From UBA9659 sp965208605 (GTDB lineage: Bacteria > Pseudomonadota > Gammaproteobacteria > Pseudomonadales > Azotimanducaceae), in the NCBI GenBank assembly GCA_965208605.1, contig OZ242345.1, forward strand, positions 1,488,001 to 1,552,000: 64,000 nucleotides of DNA. Reading direction: 5' to 3'. The position numbers and the translations under genes are program-made. The notes beneath the pieces were generated by a model. That model saw only the letters and a list, made by a program, of their open reading frames with translations, ran no database searches and was not told the origin of the DNA. Of the stretch, positions 8,418 through 16,391 are shown one piece after another (the first letter of the stretch is position 1; each line of letters begins with the position of its first letter).

Positions 8418-8779
8418 AAAGAATCTTTTTCACCCTATGCGTCGTGCTGGGCTTGGTCTTCATTGCTCTGCTGTACACAAGCAGCTCGCACTACCGCTTT
8501 CGGCAAGCGGAACGATATCAGGCCGATTTACCGATGACATTTGATCATCAAACACATGCCGAGCAGCGGTGCGTAGGTTGCCACCATAATTTCATCGACA
8601 ATTCCGGACAAGGCTTATGTATCCAATGCCACGTGAATGACGCTGAATTAAATACTCAGTTTGAAAGGCAATTCCATAGGTTCTGCCGCGGATGTCATGA
8701 AGAAAAACAGCTACTGGGAGAAAAACACGGACCAATTAGAATCTGTTCTGAGTGCCATACTACCGATACCCTTCCCTAG
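8414..8779 (+). CDS. Membrane-anchored tetraheme cytochrome c
   Basis: The 121-residue protein has one N-terminal hydrophobic anchor (residues 4-22) and four haem c motifs: CVGCH, CIQCH, CRGCH and CSECH. Extra histidines (FDHQTHAEQ, FHRF, KHGP) could serve as second axial ligands, as in cytochrome c3/c7 and related multihaem proteins. Its start overlaps the stop of the upstream membrane protein. It closes the amine dehydrogenase operon, since the next gene is on the opposite strand. Function as the terminal electron carrier is inferred from context. Confidence 0.85.
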   Translation: MKRIFFTLCVVLGLVFIALLYTSSSHYRFRQAERYQADLPMTFDHQTHAEQRCVGCHHNFIDNSGQGLCIQCHVNDAELNTQFERQFHRFCRGCHEEKQLLGEKHGPIRICSECHTTDTLP

Positions 8780-9108
8780 CCCAGCCTTGGCTTACAGCAG
8801 ACGGACTCAACAAACCGGACAAGTAGTTTGGCGTGATGTGAACCCCATCCGAGTGGCGATCTTTGCCTACACTAAGTGTGATCAATAAGTTTTTTGGCCC
8901 GATACAGGCGAAGCTCAGCATGGAATGCAAAGGTTGCAAAAACAAAACTGCATATATTGTTGTACCCGCAAACAGAAAGGAATTTGTCCGTCAATAACAA
9001 TTGTTGCCTCGGTGGCTCAGCCGCCTCCATTGATTGAACTTCATTTTTCAGATTCTGTTTGCTGGATGAGATGTAGAGGATAAACACTTTTAAAAACACA
9101 TTATGGAA
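8780..9108. other. Intergenic region between convergent operons
   Basis: This stretch of 329 bases separates the tetraheme cytochrome gene from the end of matB on the other strand. A short hairpin GGTGGC-TCA-GCCGCC lies near 9009-9023 but is not followed by a convincing T run. I see no gene I can support here. Confidence 0.5.
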
Positions 9109-10617
9109 TTATTTTTTCAAGAGGTGCTTATACTGTTCCCGCAAGATATTTTTTTGAATTTTACCCATGGTGTTTCGAGGCAAGTCTGCAACGTACACAA
9201 TGCGTTTGGGCACTTTGTAATTGGCAAGTGAACTCCGGACAGTCTCCAGAATTATCGGCTCCATGGTTTCTTCGCCAACAATCACAGCCACCAGGCCTTC
9301 GCCAAAATACTGATGCGGTACACCAATGACCGCTGATTCAACGACACCCTCAACGTCATCAATTATTAGCTCGATTTCCTTTGGATAGATGTTGAGACCA
9401 CCGCTAATAACCATGTCTTTCTCTCGGCCTACGATTGACAGATATCCTTCGTCATCGAATTTACCCTGATCACCCGTGTTAAAAAAACCATCATCAGTGA
9501 AATCTTCTGCAGTTTTTTCTGGCAATCGCCAATACCCCTTAAAAACGTTATCGCCTTTCACTTGTACCGCGCCAACGCTTTCAGCGCCGAGAATATTTCC
9601 CTGTTCATCAACAACTCTGATTTGTACACCGGGGAGAGGCAATCCAACAGAACCGGCTTTTCTGACGGCTTCCAGAGGGTTACTCGCATTCATATTGGTC
9701 TCGGTCATACCATACCGCTCAAGAATTCGATGTCCTGTTTTTGATTCAAATAATTCAAACGTTTCAGCGAGCAACGGTGCAGAACCGGAAACGAATAACC
9801 GTATATTTTCGCAGTGCTCAACGCTAAATTCGCCGAGTGCCAATAAACGGGTGTAATAAGTCGGCACACCCATCATCACTGTACAGTCGGGTAATACTTC
9901 AAGCACGTCGTCTGCGTTAAAACCCGGTAGCCAGCGCATACTCGCGCCGCTTAACAACGTGCAACCCAATGCCACGAACAGACCATGCACGTGAAATATA
10001 GGAAGTGCATGAAGCAATACATCGTCTTTCCGAAATCCCCATGCCTCACATAATGTCCGAGCATTGGCCCCGAGATTACCGTGGCTCAACATTATTCCTT
10101 TGGGCACACCTGTTGTACCCGAAGAATAGAGTAGTGCCGCAGTCTCGTCGGCATCAGACGTAACCGTCGTGAACTCCGCCGAACGCTCATTGACGCAGTT
10201 AATGAGCGTCCCTGAGCCATTGGCGTCAAGCGTCAGTATTTGTTCAACCGCGGAATCTTTGGCGAGTTCGACCATGAGCGGTTGTGATTCACTTGTACAA
10301 ATTATTATCCGTGGCGCTGCATTATCAATAAAGTAACGGAGCTCGCCCGCCTGATATGCCGTATTTAACGGATGAAAAACCAGACCTGCGCGCAAACACC
10401 CCAGATAAAGCCAGAGCATCTCTACGGATTTTTCAACCTGCACGGTAATTCTATCGCCCCGCTGCGCACCCAGTTCGGTTAAAGTTCGGGCGAAACGGGC
10501 AGATTCTGAATCTAAAGTGCTATAGTTGACCGACTGTCCGGCCTTGGTTACAAGGAAAGGCTTTTCAATATCCGCTGAAAAACCCTGAAAAAAGTTCTCA
10601 TATAGGTTGTCATTCAT
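9109..10617 (-). CDS. matB: Malonyl-CoA synthetase (malonate-CoA ligase)
   Basis: The 502-residue AMP-forming ligase has LLYSSGTTGVPKG (P-loop), YGMTETNMNASNP, VKGDNVFKGYWRLPEKTAE, TGDQGKFDDEGYLSIVGREKD interrupted only by conserved positions, ISGGLNIYPKE and the C-terminal lysine motif GKIQKN. The TETNMN.SNP and NVFKGYW..PEKTAE motifs are those of MatB-type malonyl-CoA synthetases rather than general fatty acyl-CoA ligases. It makes malonyl-CoA from malonate, ATP and CoA. I chose ATG 10617 (MNDNLYENFF), which matches the family N-terminus; an upstream extension has no family support. It is divergent from an AraC regulator 87 nt away. Confidence 0.85.
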   Translation of the reverse strand: MNDNLYENFFQGFSADIEKPFLVTKAGQSVNYSTLDSESARFARTLTELGAQRGDRITVQVEKSVEMLWLYLGCLRAGLVFHPLNTAYQAGELRYFIDNAAPRIIICTSESQPLMVELAKDSAVEQILTLDANGSGTLINCVNERSAEFTTVTSDADETAALLYSSGTTGVPKGIMLSHGNLGANARTLCEAWGFRKDDVLLHALPIFHVHGLFVALGCTLLSGASMRWLPGFNADDVLEVLPDCTVMMGVPTYYTRLLALGEFSVEHCENIRLFVSGSAPLLAETFELFESKTGHRILERYGMTETNMNASNPLEAVRKAGSVGLPLPGVQIRVVDEQGNILGAESVGAVQVKGDNVFKGYWRLPEKTAEDFTDDGFFNTGDQGKFDDEGYLSIVGREKDMVISGGLNIYPKEIELIIDDVEGVVESAVIGVPHQYFGEGLVAVIVGEETMEPIILETVRSSLANYKVPKRIVYVADLPRNTMGKIQKNILREQYKHLLKK

Positions 10618-10704
10618 GTTGGCATCATCACAAAAAGAATTTCCACAAGCTATGACAGTGCAGGACAAGAGGTTGACCTGTACAGCCAATCTGGCTTCCG
10701 TCTG

Positions 10705-11721
10705 ATGGAATTTCTCCCGACACTCTCACCTCGTCACGTGGTCTATGTAAAAGACTATATACTTCGGTGTGATGCTGATCCGAATAGCATTTTCGCCGAG
10801 GCAGATTGGGAATTATCGTCCGATGCAGAACAACATCAGCCAATACCAGTTGCCAATCTATCGAGGATATTTGAACATGCGGCTGAAAAATTAAACGACC
10901 CTGACTTCGGCATCCACACCGCGGAGAATTTCCCATACGAGTCCAGTGGGCTCATGACACTGGCATTCTTGTCAGCGGCAGACTTGGATCAAGCGCTAAA
11001 AATGCTGGTGCGCTATGACAAGTATATTGATAGCGGCTTTGAGGTAACTCAAACCAGGGATGCCACAACATTTACGATCAAGCTTTTGTTACTTGACCCT
11101 CTCAGAAAAGATCGCAAACAGCTAAACGAGTACGTCGCTGCGTTATTTACTCAACTCATCCGATCCGCAACCAAAAAACCACTAAACCCATTGGGCGTTC
11201 AGTTTGAGCATGACATCAGTAAAGACAGCAAGCCTATGGATAAGTTTTTCTCTGCGCCTATTTCCTTTGGGACAGAGAATAAGTTGATATATCCCCTGGA
11301 AATGCTCAACGAGAAATTTGTCACTGCTCACTATTTAATGTTCGACATTCTGTCTAAAGCCTTGCAGTCTTTCTTTCGTGCGGAAGCTGATGAACAAGAC
11401 ATGATGAACATAGTGAGCCGGGAAATTATCAAACACACCTCGTTCGAATCTCTCAGTATAGACACCGTTGCCGACGAGCTATCCATGTCTTCCCGGACAC
11501 TGCGGCGGAAGCTAGCCGCCGAGGGTCACAGCTTTCAGGATATAAAAAAGGCGATCAGACTCAGTCGGGCGCGCTATTTTATCAGCTCGACATCGATGAC
11601 ACTCGGCGAAATTTCATTCGAACTAGGATATTCAGAAATCAGCGCCTTTTCACGTGCATTTCGGTCGTGGGTAGGCGAATCACCTCAAAGCTATCGTCAA
11701 AAAAATCAGGCGAAGAAGTAA
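10705..11721 (+). CDS. AraC-family regulator with N-terminal AraC-binding domain
   Basis: The 338-residue protein has an N-terminal ligand-type domain (about 15-190, with FAEADWELSSDAEQ and FGIHTAENFPYESSG) like OruR/ArgR-type AraC regulators. The C-terminal double helix-turn-helix is at about 240-335 (TVADELSMSSRTLRRKLAAE, ISFELGYSEISAFSRAFRSW). It is transcribed away from matB across an 87-base gap, so it likely controls matB and possibly the amidase-transporter genes downstream. Inducer unknown. Confidence 0.88.
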   Translation: MEFLPTLSPRHVVYVKDYILRCDADPNSIFAEADWELSSDAEQHQPIPVANLSRIFEHAAEKLNDPDFGIHTAENFPYESSGLMTLAFLSAADLDQALKMLVRYDKYIDSGFEVTQTRDATTFTIKLLLLDPLRKDRKQLNEYVAALFTQLIRSATKKPLNPLGVQFEHDISKDSKPMDKFFSAPISFGTENKLIYPLEMLNEKFVTAHYLMFDILSKALQSFFRAEADEQDMMNIVSREIIKHTSFESLSIDTVADELSMSSRTLRRKLAAEGHSFQDIKKAIRLSRARYFISSTSMTLGEISFELGYSEISAFSRAFRSWVGESPQSYRQKNQAKK

Positions 11722-11733
11722 CCACCGTCCAGA

Positions 11734-11898
11734 CTCACGAGGGTATACATTCTCCCCACCCCGAATAATCATATCTTTAGTTCGGCCCGTGATTTTGACA
11801 TAGCCCTGCTCATTCATTTCACCCAGATCACTTGAATGTAGCCACCCGTCCTCGTCGATAGTCTCATCTGTTGTTCTACCTTCAAAATGAGCGTTCAT
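11734..11898 (-). pseudogene. Internal fragment of an acyl-CoA ligase
   Basis: About 55 residues match the hinge region of AMP-forming acyl-CoA ligases: DETIDEDGWLHSSDLGEMNE, then GYVKITGRTKDMIIRGGEN and VYPRE. After PRE the frame runs into unrelated sequence that overlaps the end of the AraC gene, and before residue 1 there is no continuation of a ligase. Both ends of the gene are lost. A good purine-rich site (AAGGAGA) precedes the ATG at 11898, but a free 55-residue fragment cannot be an enzyme. Confidence 0.75.
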
Positions 11899-12126
11899 AC
11901 CAAATCCAGTCTCCTTGTATTATATTGTCTAACTGATTCATTGAGGCGTTTATGTCAACTGATTGGCTTGTTTTGTACCTGCAATCAATTTTGATAAGCA
12001 ATAGGATCGCTGCGTCTACAAAAAACCAATAGAGATAGACTCAGTGAAACAACCAATAAAAAACAAAGGCATGCTATTGGCAACCAGCGCATTAGATTTC
12101 ACCTACAACTTCTAGTCCCCCTGCGG

Positions 12127-12162
12127 GTTGTGGGACAGAGATTTTGTCCTGCAGCCCACAAC
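12127..12162. repeat. Perfect 8-bp inverted repeat upstream of amidase gene
   Basis: GTTGTGGG (12127-12134) is matched by CCCACAAC (12155-12162), with an inner GGACA/TGTCC pairing possible in the 20-base loop. It lies 28 bases before the amidase start. It could be an operator for a dimeric regulator or an mRNA leader hairpin; the sequence does not decide. Confidence 0.45.
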
Positions 12163-12190
12163 TTCCTAATATTTCCAGAGTGTCACCATC

Positions 12191-13639
12191 ATGGTTGCAA
12201 TCAATCTTGATAAAAAAACAGCGGACGTCTCTCAGCTATACTTGAGAAATGCGACAGACCTCCTCCAACTTATGAATACAGGGGAGGTATCTGCCGTCGA
12301 GGTCATGACAAGCTTTTTGGACAGAATCGAAGCAACAAATCCTACCATTAACGCTATTTGTACTCTGGTCACAAAGAAAGAAGCTTTAGCTATGGCAGAA
12401 GACGCTGACAACCAACGTCTTGAACGAGCTGTGAAGGGTCCACTCCACGGTCTGCCTATCGCCTGTAAAGATTTGGCTCCAACCCGGGGAATGAGAACGA
12501 CAATGGGTTCACTCATCTTCTCAGACAATATACCGGATCACGATAGTATCTTCGTTGAGCGACTCAGGGCTGCGGGTGCGCTCATCATAGGCAAAACCAA
12601 TACGCCGGAATTTGGTGCCGGATCCAACACATTCAATGAGGTATTCGGACCAACCAAAAATCCGTACAACCTGAACAAAACCGTTGGAGGCAGTAGCGGC
12701 GGTGCAGCGGCAGCACTCGCAGCAAGAATGCTCCCGCTGGCAGATGGTAGCGACATGGGCGGCTCATTGCGTAATCCCGCGGCTTTTTGCAACGTCATTG
12801 GATTTCGACCATCGATGGGCAGAGTACCCATGCAGTCAAGCAACTTAACCTGGCAGAGTAGATTGGGACTGGAAGGTCCAATGGCACGAACTGTAGATGA
12901 TTTAGGTCTCCTTTTATCTGTGATGGCGGGACCTGACCCAAGAGATCCTCTTTCCATCTCCCAGTCACCGGATCAGTTCGCAAACATTACATTAAAAGAC
13001 TTTAGCAAAGCTCGCATCGGCTGGTCTGCCGACCTGGGATTCCTCAATGTCGCACGGGAGGTACGAGAGACTTGTACCGCATTTCTTGACGTTTTTACTG
13101 AGCTAGGTTGTGAAGTTGAGCAAACCTGTCCAGACATGCAGGATGCTATGGCGGTCTTTCGCACCATAAGAGCAAGTTACTACGCCGTTAGTTGTGGTCC
13201 ATTATTGGCGGAGCATGAGGGCAAGATGAAAGCCACCTTGGTTGAGAACACAAAGATTGGGCTTAACTTATCAGCCGACGATCTCCTTCAGGCGGATCAA
13301 ACCAGAAACAAAATTTATCAGCGCGTTGTCAAATTCTTTGAACAATACGACTTCCTCGTAATCCCAACTACACAGGTGGTGCCATTTGATCATGAAGAGG
13401 AATGGGTCACGGAAATTGAGGGCGCTCCCATGCAGGATTACCTCGAATGGATGAGTATTTGTTGTATTATCACGATCTGTGATTTACCCGCCATCTCTAT
13501 ACCATGCGGCTTCACCACCGAAGGCTTGCCTCTGGGGATACAGATTGTCGGCAAACCACGCGGAGATATGGAGGTTTTACAACTTGCAAAAGCAATTGAG
13601 GCATTGAGACCTTTCGCCAGGCAGTCACCCTTCTTCTAA
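12191..13639 (+). CDS. Amidase signature family enzyme
   Basis: The 482-residue protein has the full Ser-cisSer-Lys triad of the amidase signature family: Lys93 (IACKDLAP), Ser168 (GGSSGG) and Ser192 (DMGGSLRNP). It hydrolyses a carboxamide to an acid and ammonia. The family covers many substrates, including malonamate, aryl amides and nitrile-pathway amides. It is followed 27 nt later by a carboxylate transporter gene, so the pair may import and process one compound. Proximity to matB makes a malonate-type product possible, but that is speculation. Confidence 0.9.
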   Translation: MVAINLDKKTADVSQLYLRNATDLLQLMNTGEVSAVEVMTSFLDRIEATNPTINAICTLVTKKEALAMAEDADNQRLERAVKGPLHGLPIACKDLAPTRGMRTTMGSLIFSDNIPDHDSIFVERLRAAGALIIGKTNTPEFGAGSNTFNEVFGPTKNPYNLNKTVGGSSGGAAAALAARMLPLADGSDMGGSLRNPAAFCNVIGFRPSMGRVPMQSSNLTWQSRLGLEGPMARTVDDLGLLLSVMAGPDPRDPLSISQSPDQFANITLKDFSKARIGWSADLGFLNVAREVRETCTAFLDVFTELGCEVEQTCPDMQDAMAVFRTIRASYYAVSCGPLLAEHEGKMKATLVENTKIGLNLSADDLLQADQTRNKIYQRVVKFFEQYDFLVIPTTQVVPFDHEEEWVTEIEGAPMQDYLEWMSICCIITICDLPAISIPCGFTTEGLPLGIQIVGKPRGDMEVLQLAKAIEALRPFARQSPFF

Positions 13640-13666
13640 AACGTCTCACCTCAGGAAATTCTGCTC

Positions 13667-15055
13667 ATGAATAAATCCGTTTCCACCGAAAGCTCAGACC
13701 CGGGCGGACCACGGATGATAGACAGATTAATCTCGCATCTCGTCCACCTCATGGAACGGTATTATCCCGATTTATTCCTGTTCATCATTCTGATAACACT
13801 GACGACTTTTTTACTTGCATTCATTACAACCGGCTACCACCCAAAGGACATGTTGGTTTCATGGGGTAGCTCTCTCCCTGACATACTTTCGTTTACCATG
13901 CAGATGACCTTGATGGTCATGATATCCCATGCCCTTGCCCACACTGCAGTGTTGCAGAAACTGCTACACCGGCTTAGCGCGCTGCCCCGGACACAAGCTC
14001 AGGCATATCAACTAACTGTACTCATCACCGGGATCATCGCCATGATATCCTGGCCGCTCGGATTAATCGCAGGGGGAATAATCGCGAAAAAAATTGGCGA
14101 GAGCGCCAGAGATCGCGGAATAAAGATTCACTACCCATTACTGGTCGCTACCGCCATGTGTGGAAACGTGGTTTGGCATATGGGTTATTCGGCCTCTGCT
14201 CCTTTGTTTGTCGCAACAGAGAACAACAACATGATGGGCTTGATCGGCGGCACAATTCCGATGACTGAAACCGTGTTTACAACGTGGAACCTAAGCCTCG
14301 CGGTAGCCCTCCTTATTGGAATGATTTTGCTGAGCGCGTATATTCGTCCGCGGGATGCTGACGTGATTGAGCTACGGAAGTTGCCTGAAGAATCCGCACC
14401 TGCACCTTCCCTAACAGACGTAAACAGACCCGTTGCGGCTCTGGAAGAAAGTCGTCTATTCACTGCTCTGATTGGAGGTGCCCTATTCGTCTTCCTCGCC
14501 CTCTGGTTTTCGCAGCAAGGTTTCAATCTTAATCTCAACATCGTCAACTGGACCTTTCTCATGCTCTTATTGTTGCTTTGCAAATCTGTAAAGCACTTTA
14601 TGGTTCTCATCGGAAATTCGACCAGAATCGTTGGACCGCTAATTATTGCTTACCCTTTCTACGCCGGTATCATCGGTGTCATGGTTGATAGCGGCATGGC
14701 ATCAATGTTATCAAACTGGTTTGCCGAGATAGCGACTACTAAAACACTACCTATTTGGGCATTCACCAGCGCGATGGTCGTTAATATGTTCATTCCATCA
14801 GGTGGTGCTCAATGGATTATTCAGGGACCAATCTTTCTGGAAGCCGCCAACACGCTCGGTGTTAAACATTCCTTGATTGTCATGTCTATCGCTTACGGCG
14901 ACCAATTAACCAACCTTATTCAACCCCTACCCGCCATACCGCTGCTCCTTCTCGCTGGACTACGGATCAAGCACATCATGGGTTACATGCTTGTTTTCTG
15001 TTTGGCTGGTTTTGTCATCCTCGGCACTGGTCTAACGATCATTTCTATATTCTAG
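13667..15055 (+). CDS. atoE: AtoE-type short-chain fatty acid transporter
   Basis: The 462-residue membrane protein has about ten to twelve hydrophobic segments. It carries motifs of the AtoE/TIGR00366 family: WGSSLPDILSFTMQMTLM near residue 65 and a MFIPSGGAQWIIQGP motif near residue 378. These proteins are thought to carry acetoacetate, butyrate or similar acids. It follows the amidase by 27 nt on the same strand, suggesting joint expression. Confidence 0.88.
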   Translation: MNKSVSTESSDPGGPRMIDRLISHLVHLMERYYPDLFLFIILITLTTFLLAFITTGYHPKDMLVSWGSSLPDILSFTMQMTLMVMISHALAHTAVLQKLLHRLSALPRTQAQAYQLTVLITGIIAMISWPLGLIAGGIIAKKIGESARDRGIKIHYPLLVATAMCGNVVWHMGYSASAPLFVATENNNMMGLIGGTIPMTETVFTTWNLSLAVALLIGMILLSAYIRPRDADVIELRKLPEESAPAPSLTDVNRPVAALEESRLFTALIGGALFVFLALWFSQQGFNLNLNIVNWTFLMLLLLLCKSVKHFMVLIGNSTRIVGPLIIAYPFYAGIIGVMVDSGMASMLSNWFAEIATTKTLPIWAFTSAMVVNMFIPSGGAQWIIQGPIFLEAANTLGVKHSLIVMSIAYGDQLTNLIQPLPAIPLLLLAGLRIKHIMGYMLVFCLAGFVILGTGLTIISIF

Positions 15056-15110
15056 GCTTCCTGTCCCCAAAACCTGACTCGGCGGGACGGTTCAGCATTT
15101 GAAGCAATAC

Positions 15111-15272
15111 TCACCGCACGTTAAGCGAATAATACGCACGCGCCTGAGCTGAGCTCACCCACGGGGAAATTTCAGCCATCGCAACTTCCACTGCTGAGGC
15201 GGTCCGTTGACCCTCGAGGAACATTTTCTTGATGGCCTGCAACAGTGTCTCTATAGGGCAGTCAGGATGCAT
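15111..15272 (-). CDS. Possible 53-residue protein, unrecognised
   Basis: A short clean reading frame on the minus strand starts at ATG 15272 and ends at TGA 15111-15113. The product starts MHPDCPIETLLQAIKKMF and ends AQARAYYSLNVR, with an amphipathic helical look and no obvious low complexity. The frame stays open upstream of this ATG for about 35 more codons. No family is recognised and no strong ribosome site is seen. It could be a real small gene or the last piece of a lost one. The rest of the 15056-15413 gap holds nothing I can support. Confidence 0.35.
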   Translation of the reverse strand: MHPDCPIETLLQAIKKMFLEGQRTASAVEVAMAEISPWVSSAQARAYYSLNVR

Positions 15273-15413
15273 TCTGGCCGGTTGGTCCGTTTCACTACGA
15301 ACGTCATTATCCCGAGACGACTCTGCTATATCAGCTAGTCGAGTGCCATTGGCTCGCTTTCAAGTATAGCGTATTTCAAACGTATGCTGTGATTCGTCAA
15401 TTGCTGATCTGCG

Positions 15414-16373
15414 TTAGTCACGGGTATCGTTATCATGAATGAACCGAATGAGACCTTCAAAGTAGATGTCGGAATCATCATATTGAGTAAAATGACCGCC
15501 GTTCGGACATAGAAGAAATTGTGAACCTTCTATTTGTTTAGACATCCATTCCATGTGTTCTGGGTTCATGGAATCGTATTGCGCTCCGATGACCAATGTA
15601 GATACTTTGATGTTTTGGATATCGTTCGAGCGGTCCCAAGTTACAAGTTTGCCGCTAGCCCCAAGCTCACTTGGTCCTTGTAGTGGTTGGTAGATACCCT
15701 GGTTTACGTTCCCAAGTGTACGCAAAATTGGATCAGGCCATTCAGCAACCGGAAGTCGGATGATGTGGTCGACATAATGGTGCTCAAACAACAATTGTTC
15801 ATATCTCGGATTCGCATAGTCCTCGGCAGCTTCGTAGGATTTGATTTCCGCAAGAACATCCTGGTCCATTTTCGCCATGAGCACATTCTGCGCGTAAGCG
15901 TTGTACGCGGGGATGCTAGACATCATGTTTGATATCACAAGCCCCTTTAAATTTTGTTGATACTTCAGCGCATATTCAATAGCTAACATGCCGCCCCAGG
16001 AGTGGCCAAAGAGGTAAAAGTTATCGGCCGTCAAACCCAGTGCTAAGCGTACTTGCTCAATTTCTTCAACAAAGCGTTCCAACTCCCAGAGTTCAGGCTC
16101 ATCCGGCTGATCGCTGTAGGCAGATCCTAGCTGATCATACAGATAATACTGAATACCAGCCTGTGGAAAATAACTGTCAAAGACTTCCAGATATTCATGT
16201 GTCATACCCGGACCACCATGCAACAACAGAACTTTCATCGTTGGGTGATTACCAACCCGTTTTGTCCATACGTTGAAAGTGCCTTTTGACGTGTCAATTG
16301 GAATTAAGGTGATGCCTGCACGTCGACGATCGTCAAATTTACTGTTGTCCAGATAATCACTGTGAGTTGTCAT
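15414..16373 (-). CDS. Proline iminopeptidase-like alpha/beta hydrolase
   Basis: The 319-residue protein has the family motifs HGGPG (52-56), YDQLGSAYSD (79-88) and the nucleophile elbow GHSWGG with Ser125. A late Asp (GAQYDSMNPE) and His (NGGHFTQYDD) complete the triad. These match the proline iminopeptidase family, which removes N-terminal proline from peptides; some members act on other amides. No signal peptide is seen, so it is cytoplasmic. It lies 18 nt downstream of a TonB-dependent receptor gene, suggesting that it processes what the receptor brings in. Confidence 0.88.
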   Translation of the reverse strand: MTTHSDYLDNSKFDDRRRAGITLIPIDTSKGTFNVWTKRVGNHPTMKVLLLHGGPGMTHEYLEVFDSYFPQAGIQYYLYDQLGSAYSDQPDEPELWELERFVEEIEQVRLALGLTADNFYLFGHSWGGMLAIEYALKYQQNLKGLVISNMMSSIPAYNAYAQNVLMAKMDQDVLAEIKSYEAAEDYANPRYEQLLFEHHYVDHIIRLPVAEWPDPILRTLGNVNQGIYQPLQGPSELGASGKLVTWDRSNDIQNIKVSTLVIGAQYDSMNPEHMEWMSKQIEGSQFLLCPNGGHFTQYDDSDIYFEGLIRFIHDNDTRD

Positions 16374-16391
16374 AACAGTATTTCTAACCCC

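Noticed and set aside
8872..9099. A 75-residue minus-strand frame before matB's end
   Set aside because: No recognisable domain or ribosome site, and its composition is intergenic.
12121..12190. Riboswitch upstream of the amidase
   Set aside because: Only a single simple hairpin is visible; no known riboswitch core could be matched.
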